The notes beneath the pieces are model-generated. The model saw nothing but the letters and a program-made list of their open reading frames with translations, was not told the origin of the DNA and ran no database searches. A DNA stretch of 64,000 nt from Trichaptum fuscoviolaceum (lineage: Eukaryota > Basidiomycota > Agaricomycetes > Hymenochaetales > Trichaptaceae), in NCBI GenBank assembly GCA_910574455.1, contig CAJSYZ010000002.1, positions 6,087,390-6,151,389 on the forward strand, in the 5' to 3' direction. Each line of letters starts with the position of its first letter. Position 1 is the first letter of the stretch. The position numbers and the translations under genes were made by a program. Below are positions 44,321 through 56,300 of this stretch, one piece after another.

Positions 44321-45363
44321 CTAGCTATGCGAGCTGCAAAGCGGCGGAATCAGAGCCCGTGAAGCGGTTGCTCTTCTTCTGTTCTCATCAGATCTTCGCC
44401 GTGAGACTCCTGATCCAAGCGAGGTCTCACAGACGATATAAGCTTGTGTGCCCGCACCAAGCAGCGCTTGGGCTTCTTGCCCCAGCTGTTCTCCGTCTGA
44501 GCCAGACTCCTTGTAGGGTAGCTCCCGTGGATGTCTGAAGTGTGTGCGCCCACACTTCTCAGAATGGTACAGCTTGGCCTCTTCCCCGCTCCGTCGGGAT
44601 TCTACTATTTGGGTGTTGGCTCTTTCCTTCTTCTCCGCTTTCGGCGGTGCAATTGTAAGTTTATCTTTGCTCTTCGCTCTGCCCGCTGACGCGTCTTTCT
44701 TAGCCCCGTCCTCGACACTGCCTTTGCTTTTCCTCGATGCCGCCCTGGCTCTTCTCTGGCGCGTATTTTCTCTTCTTTGATTTCCTCTTGCTGACGCGTA
44801 CCTAGAGCTTGCGGATGGCTTCGAATTTGGGCTCGGAATTTTTTTGGTTGGCAAGCGCCGCCATGCGCTTGGTAAGTGCATTGCTTCTTCATTACGTCTG
44901 TCCTTTAACATTGCCATAGTTACGTTTAGGATTTTGGATTTGAACTTGGGATCCGGGGGCTTACGCATGTCGAGTGCGAGAAAGATAAGCAATTACTAAT
45001 TCTCTTGTCTTTGCATTTCTGACCTTTCCCTTCAGGCCAACACAACCTGACCATTGCCTTACAGACTTTATCCCAGGATTATTTTCTTGATTTCGTAGTT
45101 AATTACATGTAATAGTCCGGGCCCGGCACTTTAAACTCCTTTTTGACTTTTAACCCACTGCATTGCTTTTTAATTCTTCTCCGTCTTCTGGACACGGCGC
45201 TCGACTTGGACTTGCGGCACTCGACTTGGAACCAGAGGGGGAACTTATGCTCGTATATACCGAGACTATGCCCGTACGTGGCGCCGTCTGATTTGCGCGG
45301 TCGCATGGTAATCTTGTTTCGTCTTCCGTCTTCAACCAATTCTAACTTGCAGTCCGTAGTCAT
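44321..45363 (-). other. possible spliced gene for basic low-complexity protein
   Basis: Two minus-strand open stretches may belong together. The first, 45363-45103, starts MTTDCKLELVEDGRRNK and contains FPLWFQVECRKSK. The second, 44968-44321, starts MRKPPDPKFKSK and is very basic (RQRRARAASRKSKG, KAEKKERANT). No good intron joining them was found and a second phase across 44892-44605 is equally open. Unit 2 has an in-frame TAG inserted in the first stretch and unit 3 is frameshifted in the second. The region may therefore be non-coding or a decayed gene. Confidence 0.25.
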
Positions 45364-45559
45364 GTTCGTCTGTAAGGATCTATAGCAGGTAAGCTATATT
45401 CGTCTTCTACATTACACCTCATTAATTTGCCTACATATCTTCAGGTGTTAGAGATATAGTAGATAGATTCTTTTCTGCAATTTAATTGATTTTTACTCGG
45501 AATCTCTGTGTGTACTAATTGAAAGTCGAATGAAATTTGAGTGCAAGAGTCAACTTGAG

Positions 45560-45952
45560 TCCGTTTATGGATGCGACGCGTCTTTCTACTTTCGACCACT
45601 ATCTCTTAACACAAGCCACCTTACTACAAAGCAAGTACTCGCACAACTCAAGTCCTGACAATGCATGGTGCATGATGTCCAGCATCATGCTAACTCGCTC
45701 CCTTCCTCACAGCAACGCATCCTCGCAGACAACGACGCAAGCACGTCTCTCGAATCTCCAAATGCACCCTTCGCTGAGCTCGCGCAAGAACTCCTTTCGT
45801 TCACTCACCCCATCCAACACCATTGGCCACGATGGCGACACCACTCACGCTCGGTCAACTACCTCCCACAGAAGCTCTCTCGCAGCGGCAGAGGCAAGGA
45901 TGGCAAGGGCATGATGGCCCCGAAGCAGGGCAGAGGTCATGAAGCGTTTTGA
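45560..45952 (+). other. unresolved plus-strand candidate exon
   Basis: After an intron-like 3' end (GCTAACT branch-like site, CCTCACAG acceptor near 45713) the plus strand reads QRILADNDASTSLESPNAPF, AELAQELLSFTHPIQ and runs to a stop at 45952. The stretch is conserved in unit 2 (to 55489). No upstream exon or family is recognised; a transposon-derived fragment is possible. Confidence 0.25.
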
Positions 45953-46247
45953 GCGGGGAGGCACGCACGCCCAGTGAGAACGACGGCGTCCAACATTCGC
46001 GAGACCATCAGCCTAAGCTGAGATGGATTCTATCATCTTGGTGTGCTATCACGCTGTTTATTGATTGAAATATGCTCATAATCACTCGCCTGGTTCGACG
46101 TCTGGAAGCACACCGACTCAGTTTACTCAAGGGCCGCGAACTCAGGTTAGTGGTGCTGCGCCGACTGCAAAGAAGAAGTTAAGCTACACATCAGCAGCTC
46201 GTCAAGTTGACTGCCGTGCTATCTCTGCCCGACCTTTACTTTCATTA

Positions 46248-46777
46248 GTGTATTATAATGTACATATTGCACTGTAGTTAACACCAATATAATATCTTGT
46301 CTACACTCTAATATCTGACCATCCAGTCTTCGCGGTTGAGGTACCGCTGGCGGTAATCTCAGAGACGGCCTTGGTGCACCTCCGAAGACTACTTAGTCTC
46401 ACATCAAACCAACCCAGCACTCACCTTGTACAACAAGTCCTGCAAGCCCGAGCCCCTCGATAAGGTTCGACTCTCTCTACATGACTGGATCGGGCAATAC
46501 GGCAAGATCATTAAGATCAAACTATTCCTTGGTGTGCGTCTAAGCCCCCGAGCCCCTCAATATTCTCCATCCCTCTCCCTCATTACGCCCATGTAAATAC
46601 TTCTGCGGTCCATTCAGCCAGCTCACAAGCGGCACCCACCCAGCCGTCGGCCCATACTGCAGCCCACCCGCCAGCGCCTTACTGTCGATCTTAATTGGTG
46701 TGCTCTCTGCATCAGGTCATAGTGTGTAAACAAGACATTGTATTAATATAAACTACAATATGTACATCATAATATAC
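46248..46777. mobile_element. 530 bp TA-flanked inverted-repeat element, junction 1
   Basis: The left arm (46248-46306, GTGTATTATAATGTACATAT...) and right arm (46724-46777) are imperfect inverted copies of about 55-59 bp. TA lies immediately outside each end (46246-46247 and 46778-46779). The core has no recognisable transposase. It fits a non-autonomous element with TA target duplication. It sits about 60-70 bp before the breakpoint where the next mucin-like gene copy begins. Confidence 0.7.
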
Positions 46778-49514
46778 TACTGGATTTTGCATGTTCATTC
46801 TGCTGCCGGGCCCTGGCCTCCACAGACTCGGGCGCAACCCAGTCGACGTGCTGTTAGGCAAACCTGCGCTCCCCGAAAACGACAGACCCGAGAACGCTGA
46901 ATCTGAGAACGCTGGCGCTGAAGCAGAGACCGTCGCATTTGGCACAGCAGTGGCCGAAAAGCTGCCCGAAGCTGAGACCGAGACAGTGGCGGACGTCGCC
47001 TGCGAGGCGCTTGCGCTGCTCGACCGGTGCACTGTCTTGCCTGGCGAAGAATCTGAAGTGTGCTTTGCACGGCTCGATGTCTGGATACCAGTAGACGAGG
47101 GTATGACAGTCGACGGCGTGAAGAAGCTCGGCGTCAGCGTCGCCGTCGTCTCTGCACTCGCACTCGCACTCGCGCTCGAAGAAGGCGTGAAGAAGCTCGA
47201 GACGAGAGACGTCGCCGATGTGTTGACGCTGACGGGTGCGCTTGCGGACGCAGATGCTGAAAATGTGAAAGGAGCATTCGAGGACGACGCGGAGAGGAAA
47301 GACCCAGACCCAGACCCAGACACTGAAGGCGTCGTACTTGCGCTCAGCGACGCGCTGCTCGTGCGTGTATGGCGCACCGTCGACCCGCTCTCACTCCCCG
47401 ACACCGCCGCGGGCGTCGCAACATCGATCGGCACGCCCGAGGACGCTGAGGACGCAGCAGAATGGGCCACGGACCCACTCGGTGTGAAAAAGGCCGAGGA
47501 AAAGCGGGCGCTAGCACTCTCTAACGCAGATGAAGATGAAGACACAGAGGTAGACGCCGTGGTAGACGTAGCAGTAGCACTGGCAGATACTCCGCTCCCA
47601 CTTCCCACCGCCGTCGCACTCGCGCTAGCCGTGCCCGAGAACCCGCCGAGCGTAGGACGCAAGCCTGACGCGGAGAGCGATGATGTTGACGCACTACGCT
47701 CCGCGCTAGCGCTGGGACTAGCGCTCTTCGCGGTTGAGGTTTTGAAGCGCCCGGACGTAAGTGGCTTGCTTGAGATCAGTGATGCGGAGGCGGATGTGGA
47801 GATGCTCTGGACCTGGCTTGCAGATGTCGAGAAGCTGACCGACGACAATGATGGGGACACAGACGCACTAGGCACGAAAGACGCAGCCGCACTGCTCTTC
47901 GACAGAGCGTCTGAGGCTGAGGCTGAGGCTGAGGCTGAGACTGAGGTAGGCACACCGCCAGTGTCTCCCAATGACGCAGACGCAGACGCAGGGGCAGAAC
48001 CAACCGCGGACGCAGAGGCCGCACTCAAGCTACTACGCGTGACCGAGTGCGAAAAGCCCGCATTCGCGCTCTCAGACCCGGACCCGGATTCGAACGCCGC
48101 TGAGACAGTTGAACTCGCCAAGCTCGGCACCGCCTCCGTTGAAGTCAGCGATTCCCTCGTCGTCGTCAACGTCGATTGTGCCGCACTAGGTCGGGTACTC
48201 TCGCTGTGAGACCCCGTGCGCGAACTCGTGCGTGAACTCGACGAAGCGAGGGACGCGCTTGCGCTCGTGCTGCTGGTCGTCGTCGTCTTCGCCTTCGCCG
48301 TGGTAGCGGAACTAGAAGAAGCTGAAGCAGTGTCCGACTCCGTCCCAGCTCCTCCGCTCCCATTCGGACCAATCACCTCCGTCGACCCAACCGCGGACGT
48401 GGACGTGCTTTCTACACGCAAACTCGCAGCTGAAGACAAAGACGATTTGGGCGGATCTCTAGTCGCGGTCGCGGTCAAGGTCGTGGGCGTGGGTGTGGGC
48501 GTCGTCGATGAGCTCGTAATCGTCGCTGCAGAAGTACTCGCAGCCACTGTCGAACGCGAACTCGCAGCCTCAGTTGCAACTCCCCGCGCCGTGCTCGATC
48601 CCAAGCCCGATCTGCTCGCGGACGTGGACGCGAAAGAGTCAGTCAGGCTCAGGCCTCCCGCCGCGCTCGAACTCGATACCTCCACCCCCGTCCTCGTAAG
48701 CGCAGTCGTCGAAGGTACGGTTTCAGACACCCTGTCCGCACCAAAGCGGAGATGTATCAAGTCAATAGGAGGAATCAAAATTAAAAAATCAAGAAAACTC
48801 ACGTAGACGAGGACACCTTGCGTGACTCCGCATCCGTACTTGTCCTCACAGACGCAGATACAAATCCCGTGCTCTCAGACGAACCCTGTCCTCCCTTGTC
48901 CGTCGCGCTGCTCGACCCCGAGGTCGCAGGCGTAGTATCCGCATCAACGACGCTTGACGTCGCCGTTTCAGTTTCACTTGCTGAAGACAAAGTCGCAGAC
49001 GAGCTCGACGTCTTGGCCTGGGACAGGGACAGGGATGACGACGACTCGGCTCCTGCCTGCGCGCTGAATTGGGTGCGCGAGGATGTGAATCCCGACGACG
49101 TGGATGAGGTTGAGGATGCGGATGCGGATGGGCTTGAGGATGAGCTCGAGCTTGGTGTAATCGTAGAACTCGTAAATCGTGATTTTGATGAAGAGGAAGG
49201 ACTAGATGTCGCTGCGATGGATGAGGATGAAAATTTGGATGTGGATGTTGTTGCCGCTATGGACGTGGATGTAATTTTGGTTGAAGAAAGAGACGAAGAG
49301 AACTTGGATGAAGAGAGCTTGGTCAACGACGCCGGAGCCGACGTTGCCAGAGGCAGCTCCATAGACGAAGTCGTCTCTGACCCTGTCCCCGCATCACCTT
49401 TCGCAAGGCTAGTTGAAGTAAGCGCGCCTACAAATCAAATTCGTTAGTCTTTAGCGTAGCTAGAGAGAGATGCGGAAGACACTCACGTTTGCGCTCGGGT
49501 ATGGGGCTCATCAT
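46712..49514 (-). CDS. mucin-like Ser/Thr-rich protein without membrane anchor, unit 2
   Basis: Three minus-strand exons (49514-49487, 49427-48803, 48731-46712) join in frame to about 890 residues, starting MMSPIPERKRALTSTSLAKG. Exon 1-2 and 2-3 boundaries match the unit 1 gene. The protein is Ser/Thr/Ala-rich with FFTPS motifs and SRAKHTS, as in unit 1. Homology ends after GLPNSTST at about 46838. Beyond that the frame runs through 70 bp of junction DNA into the inverted-repeat element and stops there (NTMSCLHTMT). The membrane segment, basic stop-transfer and PPxY tail of the unit 1 protein are absent. A TATA box (about 49780-49789) remains. It may make an unanchored protein or be a decaying copy. 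Antisense frames of up to 472 codons are shadows. Confidence 0.6.
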
Positions 49515-49779
49515 TAGGTGTGGGCGAAAAGACCGAAAAGCTTGTAAAGAACGAAGGAGTTAAAAACGAAGTAAATGGCTGTATTAAACCTACACGCAAT
49601 ATTAACCAGCATTCCAGACTGAAAAGACAAGTGCTACGCACCTGTGAAATACGAAGACGAAGACGAACGAATGCACCTCCCCAGCCAGCCTGAGTTTCTC
49701 CCACTACAACCGGCGCCCCTGCACCTCTAGATCACGAAAATGAACGAAGGATACCCAGTCGGCCGTGTGCGACTTGGTG

Positions 49780-49789
49780 TTTTTTATAT
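49780..49789 (-). promoter_or_regulatory. TATA box of unit 2 mucin-like gene
   Basis: TATAAAAAAC on the minus strand lies about 270 bp before the start codon at 49514. A CAG/GTGCGT site near 49641 could mark a 5' UTR intron. Confidence 0.5.
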
Positions 49790-50915
49790 TGTTGCTCTCC
49801 AGGAGCGTGCCAGGCTAGAGTGAGAGTGTCATCGTCAGTCCTGTATCTCCGCCCAACGCGCAAAGAGGAAAAGCAATACGCACCTCGTGGTGAGCCGGAC
49901 TTAAAGAACGTCGAACTCGTGAAGGAAAAGAAAAGAGACAAGGAGACTCCCCTAGGACAACAGGTGGCCTGCAGCGGGTCTGAGGGGCGGAGGATACATA
50001 TGGCTTTCTGACGCATCGCATCATACCGGCAAGCTGATGTGATGCGGGCTGTCAGAGGTCGGATAGAGCACAACACAAGGCGAGGCGGAGGGGCTCAGGC
50101 TGCCGGTGGGCGCTCTGCGAAACGAACATTCCCGGATTCCCGGTTGGACAACGCTCGTCGACGCTATAGGATAGGACGGCTGGGAGTGATCACTGTCACG
50201 TCGGATATCAGCTGCGTACAAGAGTGTGCCATCACTTGTGTCCACGGATTCGATCTGCAGGTACGCCCTGGACAAGGCGCGAGTCCGACAGTTAACTCTG
50301 ATCATGGGCGCTGAGATCTTGATGACGTCGTAACCGTCGCTGTTTGTCGCTTCAAGAGATAAGACTGGCCCTAAACTTAAGGTGACACATTCTGTGCCTG
50401 AAATTGCCATAAAAGGTCTGAATTCCCACACTTTTGTAAAAACGTCGCTAGTCCACGACCCCCTTCCAGTACATGTTGGTGCTGTAGCACGGACGGGCAT
50501 GACCTCCCCCGTGCTTTGGCGTTCTATCTACCGACTACGGCCGCGGTGCAGTAGCTAATGTAACTCATCGCGGGCCGCTACAACGTGGGAACCAAGTCCT
50601 CGCCATTGCAGGCTTAGTATCGAAGTTGGCAGACTTGTCTTTCTGCGAGATGATTGTAAGCAATGCTTCTATCTCTGTCCGTAGTCAAGACAACTCACAT
50701 TATGGCAATCGAACGCATGCTGCCGCAATAGTCAAACCCGCCCGCCTCCAGCAAGCATTTGCCATCGCAGCCCAACAGTTGCAGTTATTGAACTTGCAAT
50801 TGTCTTGTCCCCGGGCTCAAATCGAAGATGGCAGATGTCTTTCTGCGACAGAACTATCTCTGTCCGTAGTCAGGACAACTCACATATGGTGAAGAGAACG
50901 CATGCTGCCGCAATA

Positions 50916-51459
50916 CTAGGCAATGTGCACCCGCGCATTCGCCATTGCTGTATGTAAATATCAATTATTCTGTCAAATCCAACTGAAATGACATACCTGC
51001 ACCACAGCCAATTGCTTGAACCACTCTGTCCTGCGTGCAGAACTCAGGAACTCCTGGCTCAACCATGTCGACTCGATTGCACGCGCAACCATGGCACCAG
51101 CGCATTTGCAGCACAAAGACCGTCTTGCGACGATTAGGCGCCCACGTAGCACCCGCCGAGTCCGCCAGTAAAACCTGAATAGAATTTAAGTAACTGTTTC
51201 TACCACGAGACAGTCATATAAACTCACAAATAGATGGCCCAAGACAATGTCCGGCGAAGAGCTTCGGTGCAAACACATAATCTATGCAAAAATAGGCCGT
51301 GTAAGCACCCACATATTGTCTAGTTACGCATGTCGGACTTACCTCCATTATAGTGAGGGCAAAGAGTATAATAGAGTGAGGGGAGGCAACTGCAATGATG
51401 CAACGTGAAGGGCAATGACACGGGAGGAGGGACGGCATCAAGGGAGAATATGCCAGCAT
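50916..51459 (-). CDS. small spliced cysteine-containing protein, unit 2
   Basis: This is the unit 2 counterpart of 41359-41902, with all exon boundaries and the TATA box kept at a constant offset of 9557 bp. Exon 3 shows a silent GGC-to-GGT change, and one further substitution falls in intron 1. The predicted protein is unchanged from unit 1. The function is unrecognised. Confidence 0.5.
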
Positions 51460-53857
51460 AACAGCATAATGAAGGTCTAATGAACTTGTCTCCGCTTCGC
51501 GCAAGCCTTTATAGCCATCGCCCTTGGTCTGTGCGAGCTACGCATTCCAATCTAGTTGCGAGAGGCCTCGCTTCAGTTCTACTCGGCAATATTTCTTTCC
51601 TCGCTTAATCTCGTGCGTCCGTCAATTTCGATCGCTTTGCGCGCGCTCAGGGTCAGGCCGGCTGAAGGAAGTTGACGCAACTGCACTCAGAAGCGCCGCT
51701 CGCCCGGCGTCGATACATATATATATTGTTGGTCAGGCCTCTAAACTGCTGCTCGCCCGCGTCAAATACATATATATATTGCTTTGCAGGAATTCAGTGA
51801 AGGTGCCTCTGAATGACGCAGAGGAGCTCAGGGTCACAACAGAACAATCAGGAGCGCTTCTTCTAGCTTATCTCTTTTGTTCTTTAGTGCAACACCGCTT
51901 GCGTCAACTCTCTACTGTGCCCAAAAGTGTTGCTCGCGCGCTCTTGATATACATTGCTGTCCAGGCCTCACTCAGCGGGCTTTGATCCATATATATATTG
52001 CTGCTCGGAGGGTGTCAATCCATATATACAATGCTATGTGGACCATGCGCTCAGGGACATCACACCAAACGCTCATCTGGCCCCGGAACACCAATTTGGT
52101 GCCAGAATTAATTAGTTTTCTAATTCAGAAATTGAAGCTCCCTCAGCCAATCACCACCCATACTTTGTTTTTGCATCAATGCGCTCGGACTGCCGCTTGG
52201 CGGATACAAAGCTATGCACGGGTTTCTCAAGACAGAAGGTACCAAACGTAATTCAGGGCTGTGGACCAATCGCCCGTCTGACTCTCGAGTCTCAGCTCTG
52301 GAAATGAAAGAATTGTCTGCACGGGCAACACGGGGCGGTAAACTACCTCCGAAGGTGGCGGCTTTAGGGGAACCATGTCCCTGAGACGCTAGCCCTCTTT
52401 GGCTAGATGCCTCGACACAGTCTTTGAGAAGCAGCTGCGCGTTCAATTCAGGAATGTACTTTGCAGCATATCTGGATGCATAAAAAATCAAGAAAGTATT
52501 GTATTCCATACCCTCTTCGAGTAGCAAGATCCAGTTAGCAATTGTCTCCGTGAGGCCGGACAACCAAGAGAAGGAGACACAGCATTCAGGGGTGCTGAGC
52601 CAATCACAACGTATGGATCTCGGGTCGAAGTCTTCATTGCAGCAGTGCATCAATTTGCGCCTAAAGCTTATTCTTCCGTGTGCACCGCTTGCGGGAGTGC
52701 AAGTCATGCACAGCAAGTAAAGCACTATAACCATACATTTGAAAGCTATATACAACCCCAAATCTGCTCAGCAGGTGCAAAAACATACAGACGAAGGTTT
52801 GCAAAAAAGGATTGCTATATTGGGAATGAGAACGGTGGTGAACCGTCGTTTGCATGTTTCTTCTCTTCCACGTTGACCCTTCTTGACACATTTCTTTTTG
52901 CACATTCTGACAACATCTTCTATGCTCAGGCGACACACGGGACCGCCAAGTAACGCAAAATCGGGCCTAAACACGGCGGACATAGAGATCTCGGCTATGT
53001 GCCGTCCAACGGGCGCTTTCTCTCCCGCCCGTGGAATTCTTCGTCTTTAAGCCATCCTCCCCGTTCTGCAGTCTTTCAATACCTGTCTGTATAATCTGGA
53101 GGTGTATATTGGCCTAATAATGCATTGAAATCCGCGTTTCTGTGGCTGGATTTCATGCAACGGGACAGAACTTGCAAATGATTGCAGCAAGATTTCCCGG
53201 TGTTTCCCCTCTGTCTTCGACACAGATTTCTGTCCGATTTGCAGATCTGTTACAATAAGCGACAGCATTTATCGGCTAATTGGCGAAGTTTACACGGTCC
53301 ATACACCCATTTCGCTCTCTGACTTTCTCCGAAGGTTGGCAATGCTCTCTGCTATGCATCCTTGCAAAGAGGGTTTCATTTCGCCAGCAGCCAGTTTGCC
53401 TGCTTAAACACCCTTCGAGAGGGATCTTCAGTGAGTATCTTCAGTCAGGCTGTTGGGTCTCCGCCTAATTTGGCGGATTTACATGTAGATTGCAAGCGAG
53501 AGAATCATGGAATGGGGTCCGTTTGGCAAGCGACCAGCGGGTTGTCTAGACCTTCCATGTCTGCTTCCTGACACCAATCGGAGCTCTGTAATCTCTTATA
53601 TTAGTCTCCACCAAAGCAGAAGTGTTTCAAGCATGAAATAAGCGATGACAGGCCGCACAGAACGCGCGATAATCTATTGCACACACTTGCATGAGTCTCC
53701 TTTCTTCACTCGAGAACTTGCATTAATTCCTATGTTTCTGCTATGCAACTACGGGCACCAACTTCTGAACTATAGGAGACGGTGCATGCAGGGCGAAACG
53801 CCAGCAGGGAGGACGGAATAGCAAGAAGAAAATAATTTATTACGTGCTTGATCGACA

Positions 53858-54900
53858 CTAGCTATGCGAGCTGCAAAGCGGCGGAATCAGAGCCCGTGAA
53901 GCGGTTGCTCTTCTTCTGTTCTCATCAGATCTTCGCCGTGAGACTCCTGATCCAAGCGAGGTCTCACAGACGATATAAGCTTGTGTGCCCGCACCAAGCA
54001 GCGCTTGGGCTTCTTGCCCCAGCTGTTCTCCGTCTGAGCCAGACTCCTTGTAGGGTAGCTCCCGTGGATGTCTGAAGTGTGTGCGCCCACACTTCTCAGA
54101 ATGGTACAGCTTGGCCTCTTCCCCGCTCCGTCGGGATTCTACTATTTGGGTGTTGGCTCTTTCCTTCTTCTCCGCTTTCGGCGGTGCAATTGTAAGTTTA
54201 TCTTTGCTCTTCGCTCTGCCCGCTGACGCGTCTTTCTTAGCCCCGTCCTCGACACTGCCTTTGCTTTTCCTCGATGCCGCCCTGGCTCTTCTCTGGCGCG
54301 TAACTTCTCTTCTTTGATTTCCTCTCGCTGACGCGTACCTAGAGCTTGCGGATGGCTTCGAATTTGGGCTCGGAATTTTTTTGGTTGGCAAGCGCCGCCA
54401 TGCGCTTGGTAAGTGCATTGCTTCTTCATTACGTCTGTCCTTTAACATTGCCATAGTTACGTTTAGGATTTTGGATTTGAACTTGGGATCCGGGGGCTTA
54501 CGCATGTCGAGTGCGAGAAAGATAAGCAATTACTAATTCTCTTGTCTTTGCATTTCTGACCTTTCCCTTCAGGCCAACACAACCTGACCATTGCCTTACA
54601 GACTTTATCCCAGGATTATTTTCTTGATTTCGTAGTTAATTGCATGTAATAGTCCGGGCCCGGCACTTTAAACTCCTTTTTGACTTTTAACCCACTGCAT
54701 CGCTTTTTAATTCTTCTCCGTCTTCTGGACACGGCGCTCGACTTGGACTTGCAGCACTCGACTTGGAACCAGAGGGGGAACTTATGCTCGTACATACCGA
54801 GACTATGCCCGTACTACGTGGCGCCGCCTGATTTGCGGGGTCGCAAGGTAATCTTGTTTCGTCTTCCGTCTTCAACCAATTCTAACTTGCAGTCCATAGT
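53858..54900 (-). other. unit 2 copy of possible basic-protein gene, interrupted
   Basis: This is the counterpart of 44321-45363. A 3-bp insertion creates an in-frame TAG after GGATC-type text (ATG at about 54900, stop about 30 codons later), while the basic stretch 54505-53858 stays open. If the first stretch were a real exon, this copy would be truncated. Confidence 0.25.
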
Positions 54901-55784
54901 CATATTCGTCCGTAAGGATCTATAGCAGGTAAGCTATATTTGTCTTCTACATTACACCTCATTAATTTGCCTACATATCTTCAGGTGTTAGAGATATAGT
55001 AGATAGATTCTTTTCTGCAATTTAATTGATTTTTACTCGGAATCTCTGTGTGTAATTGAAAGTCGAATGAAATTTGAGTGCAAGAGTCAACTTGAGTCCG
55101 TTTATGGATGCGACGCGTCTTTCTACTTTCGACCACTATCTCTTAACACAAGCCACCTTACTACAAAGCAAGTACTCGCACAACTCAAGTCCTGACAATG
55201 CATGGTGCATGATGTCCAGCATCATGCTAACTCGCTCCCTTCCTCACAGCAACGCATCCTCGCAGACAACGACGCAAGCACGTCTCTCGAATCTCCAAAT
55301 GCACCCTTCGCTGAGCTCGCGCAAGAACTCCTTTCGTTCACTCACCCCATCCAACACCATTGGCCACGATGGCGACACCACTCACGCTCGGTCAACTACC
55401 TCCCACAGAAGCTCTCTCGCAGCGGCAGAGGCAAGGATGGCAAGGGCATGATGGCCCCGAAGCAGGGCAGAGGTCATGAAGCGTTTTGAGCGGGGAGGCA
55501 CGCACGCCCAGTGAGAACGACGGCGTCCAACATTCGCGAGACCATCAGCCTAAGCTGAGATGGATTCTATCATCTTGGTGTGCTATCACGCTGTTTATTG
55601 ATTGAAATACGCTCATAATCACTCGCCTGGTTCGACGTCTGGAAGCACACCGACTCAGTTTACTCAAGGGCCGCGAACTCAGGTTAGTGGTGCTGCGCCG
55701 ACTGCAAAGAAGAAGTTAAGCTACACATCAGCAGCTCGTCAAGTTGACTGCCGTGCTATCTCTGCCCGACCTTTACTTTCATTA

Positions 55785-56300
55785 GTGTATTATAATGTAC
55801 ATATTGCACTGTAGTTAACACCAATATAATATCTTGTCTACACTCTAATATCTGACCATCCAGTCTTCGCGGTTGAGGTACCGCTGGCGGTAATCTCAGA
55901 GACGGCCTTGGTGCACCTCCGAAGACTACTTAGTCTCACATCAAACCAACCCAGCACTCACCTTGTACAACAAGTCCTGCAAGCCCGAGCCCCTCGATAA
56001 GGTTCGACTCTCCTACATGACTGGATCGGGCAATACGGCAAGATCATTAAGATCAAACGCGTCTAAGCCCCCGAGCCCCTCAATATTCTCCATCCCTCTC
56101 CCTCATTACGCCCATGTAAATACTTCTGCGGTCCATTCAGCCAGCTCACAAGCGGCACCCACCCAGCCGTCGGCCCATACTGCAGCCCACCCGCCAGCGC
56201 CTTACTGTCGATCTTAATTGGTGTGCTCTCTGCATCAGGTCATAGTGTGTAAACAAGACATTGTATTAATATAAACTACAATATGTACATCATAATATAC
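55785..56300. mobile_element. 516 bp TA-flanked inverted-repeat element, junction 2
   Basis: This is the copy of 46248-46777 at the next unit junction, again with TA outside both ends. It differs by two small deletions in the core (about 2 and 12 bp). Confidence 0.7.

Larger units (their letters stand above)
40069..46838. repeat. tandem-array spacer, unit 1
   Basis: This 6.8 kb spacer recurs nearly unchanged at 49641-56361 and 59051 to the window edge. It starts in the upstream region of the mucin-like gene on its left and ends where the truncated mucin-like gene of the next unit begins. It carries the promoter region of the left gene, a four-exon small gene (41359-41902), other candidate exons and the inverted-repeat element at 46248-46777. 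Confidence 0.85.

Noticed and set aside
40069..46838. Spacer as an LTR retrotransposon or Helitron
   Set aside because: No long direct repeats at its ends, no reverse transcriptase, integrase or helicase motifs, and its ends are defined by the gene duplication rather than by element-type termini.
46791..48209. Plus-strand frame of 472 codons opposite the unit 2 mucin-like gene
   Set aside because: This is an antisense shadow. It begins inside junction DNA and has no conserved start or intron pattern in unit 1.
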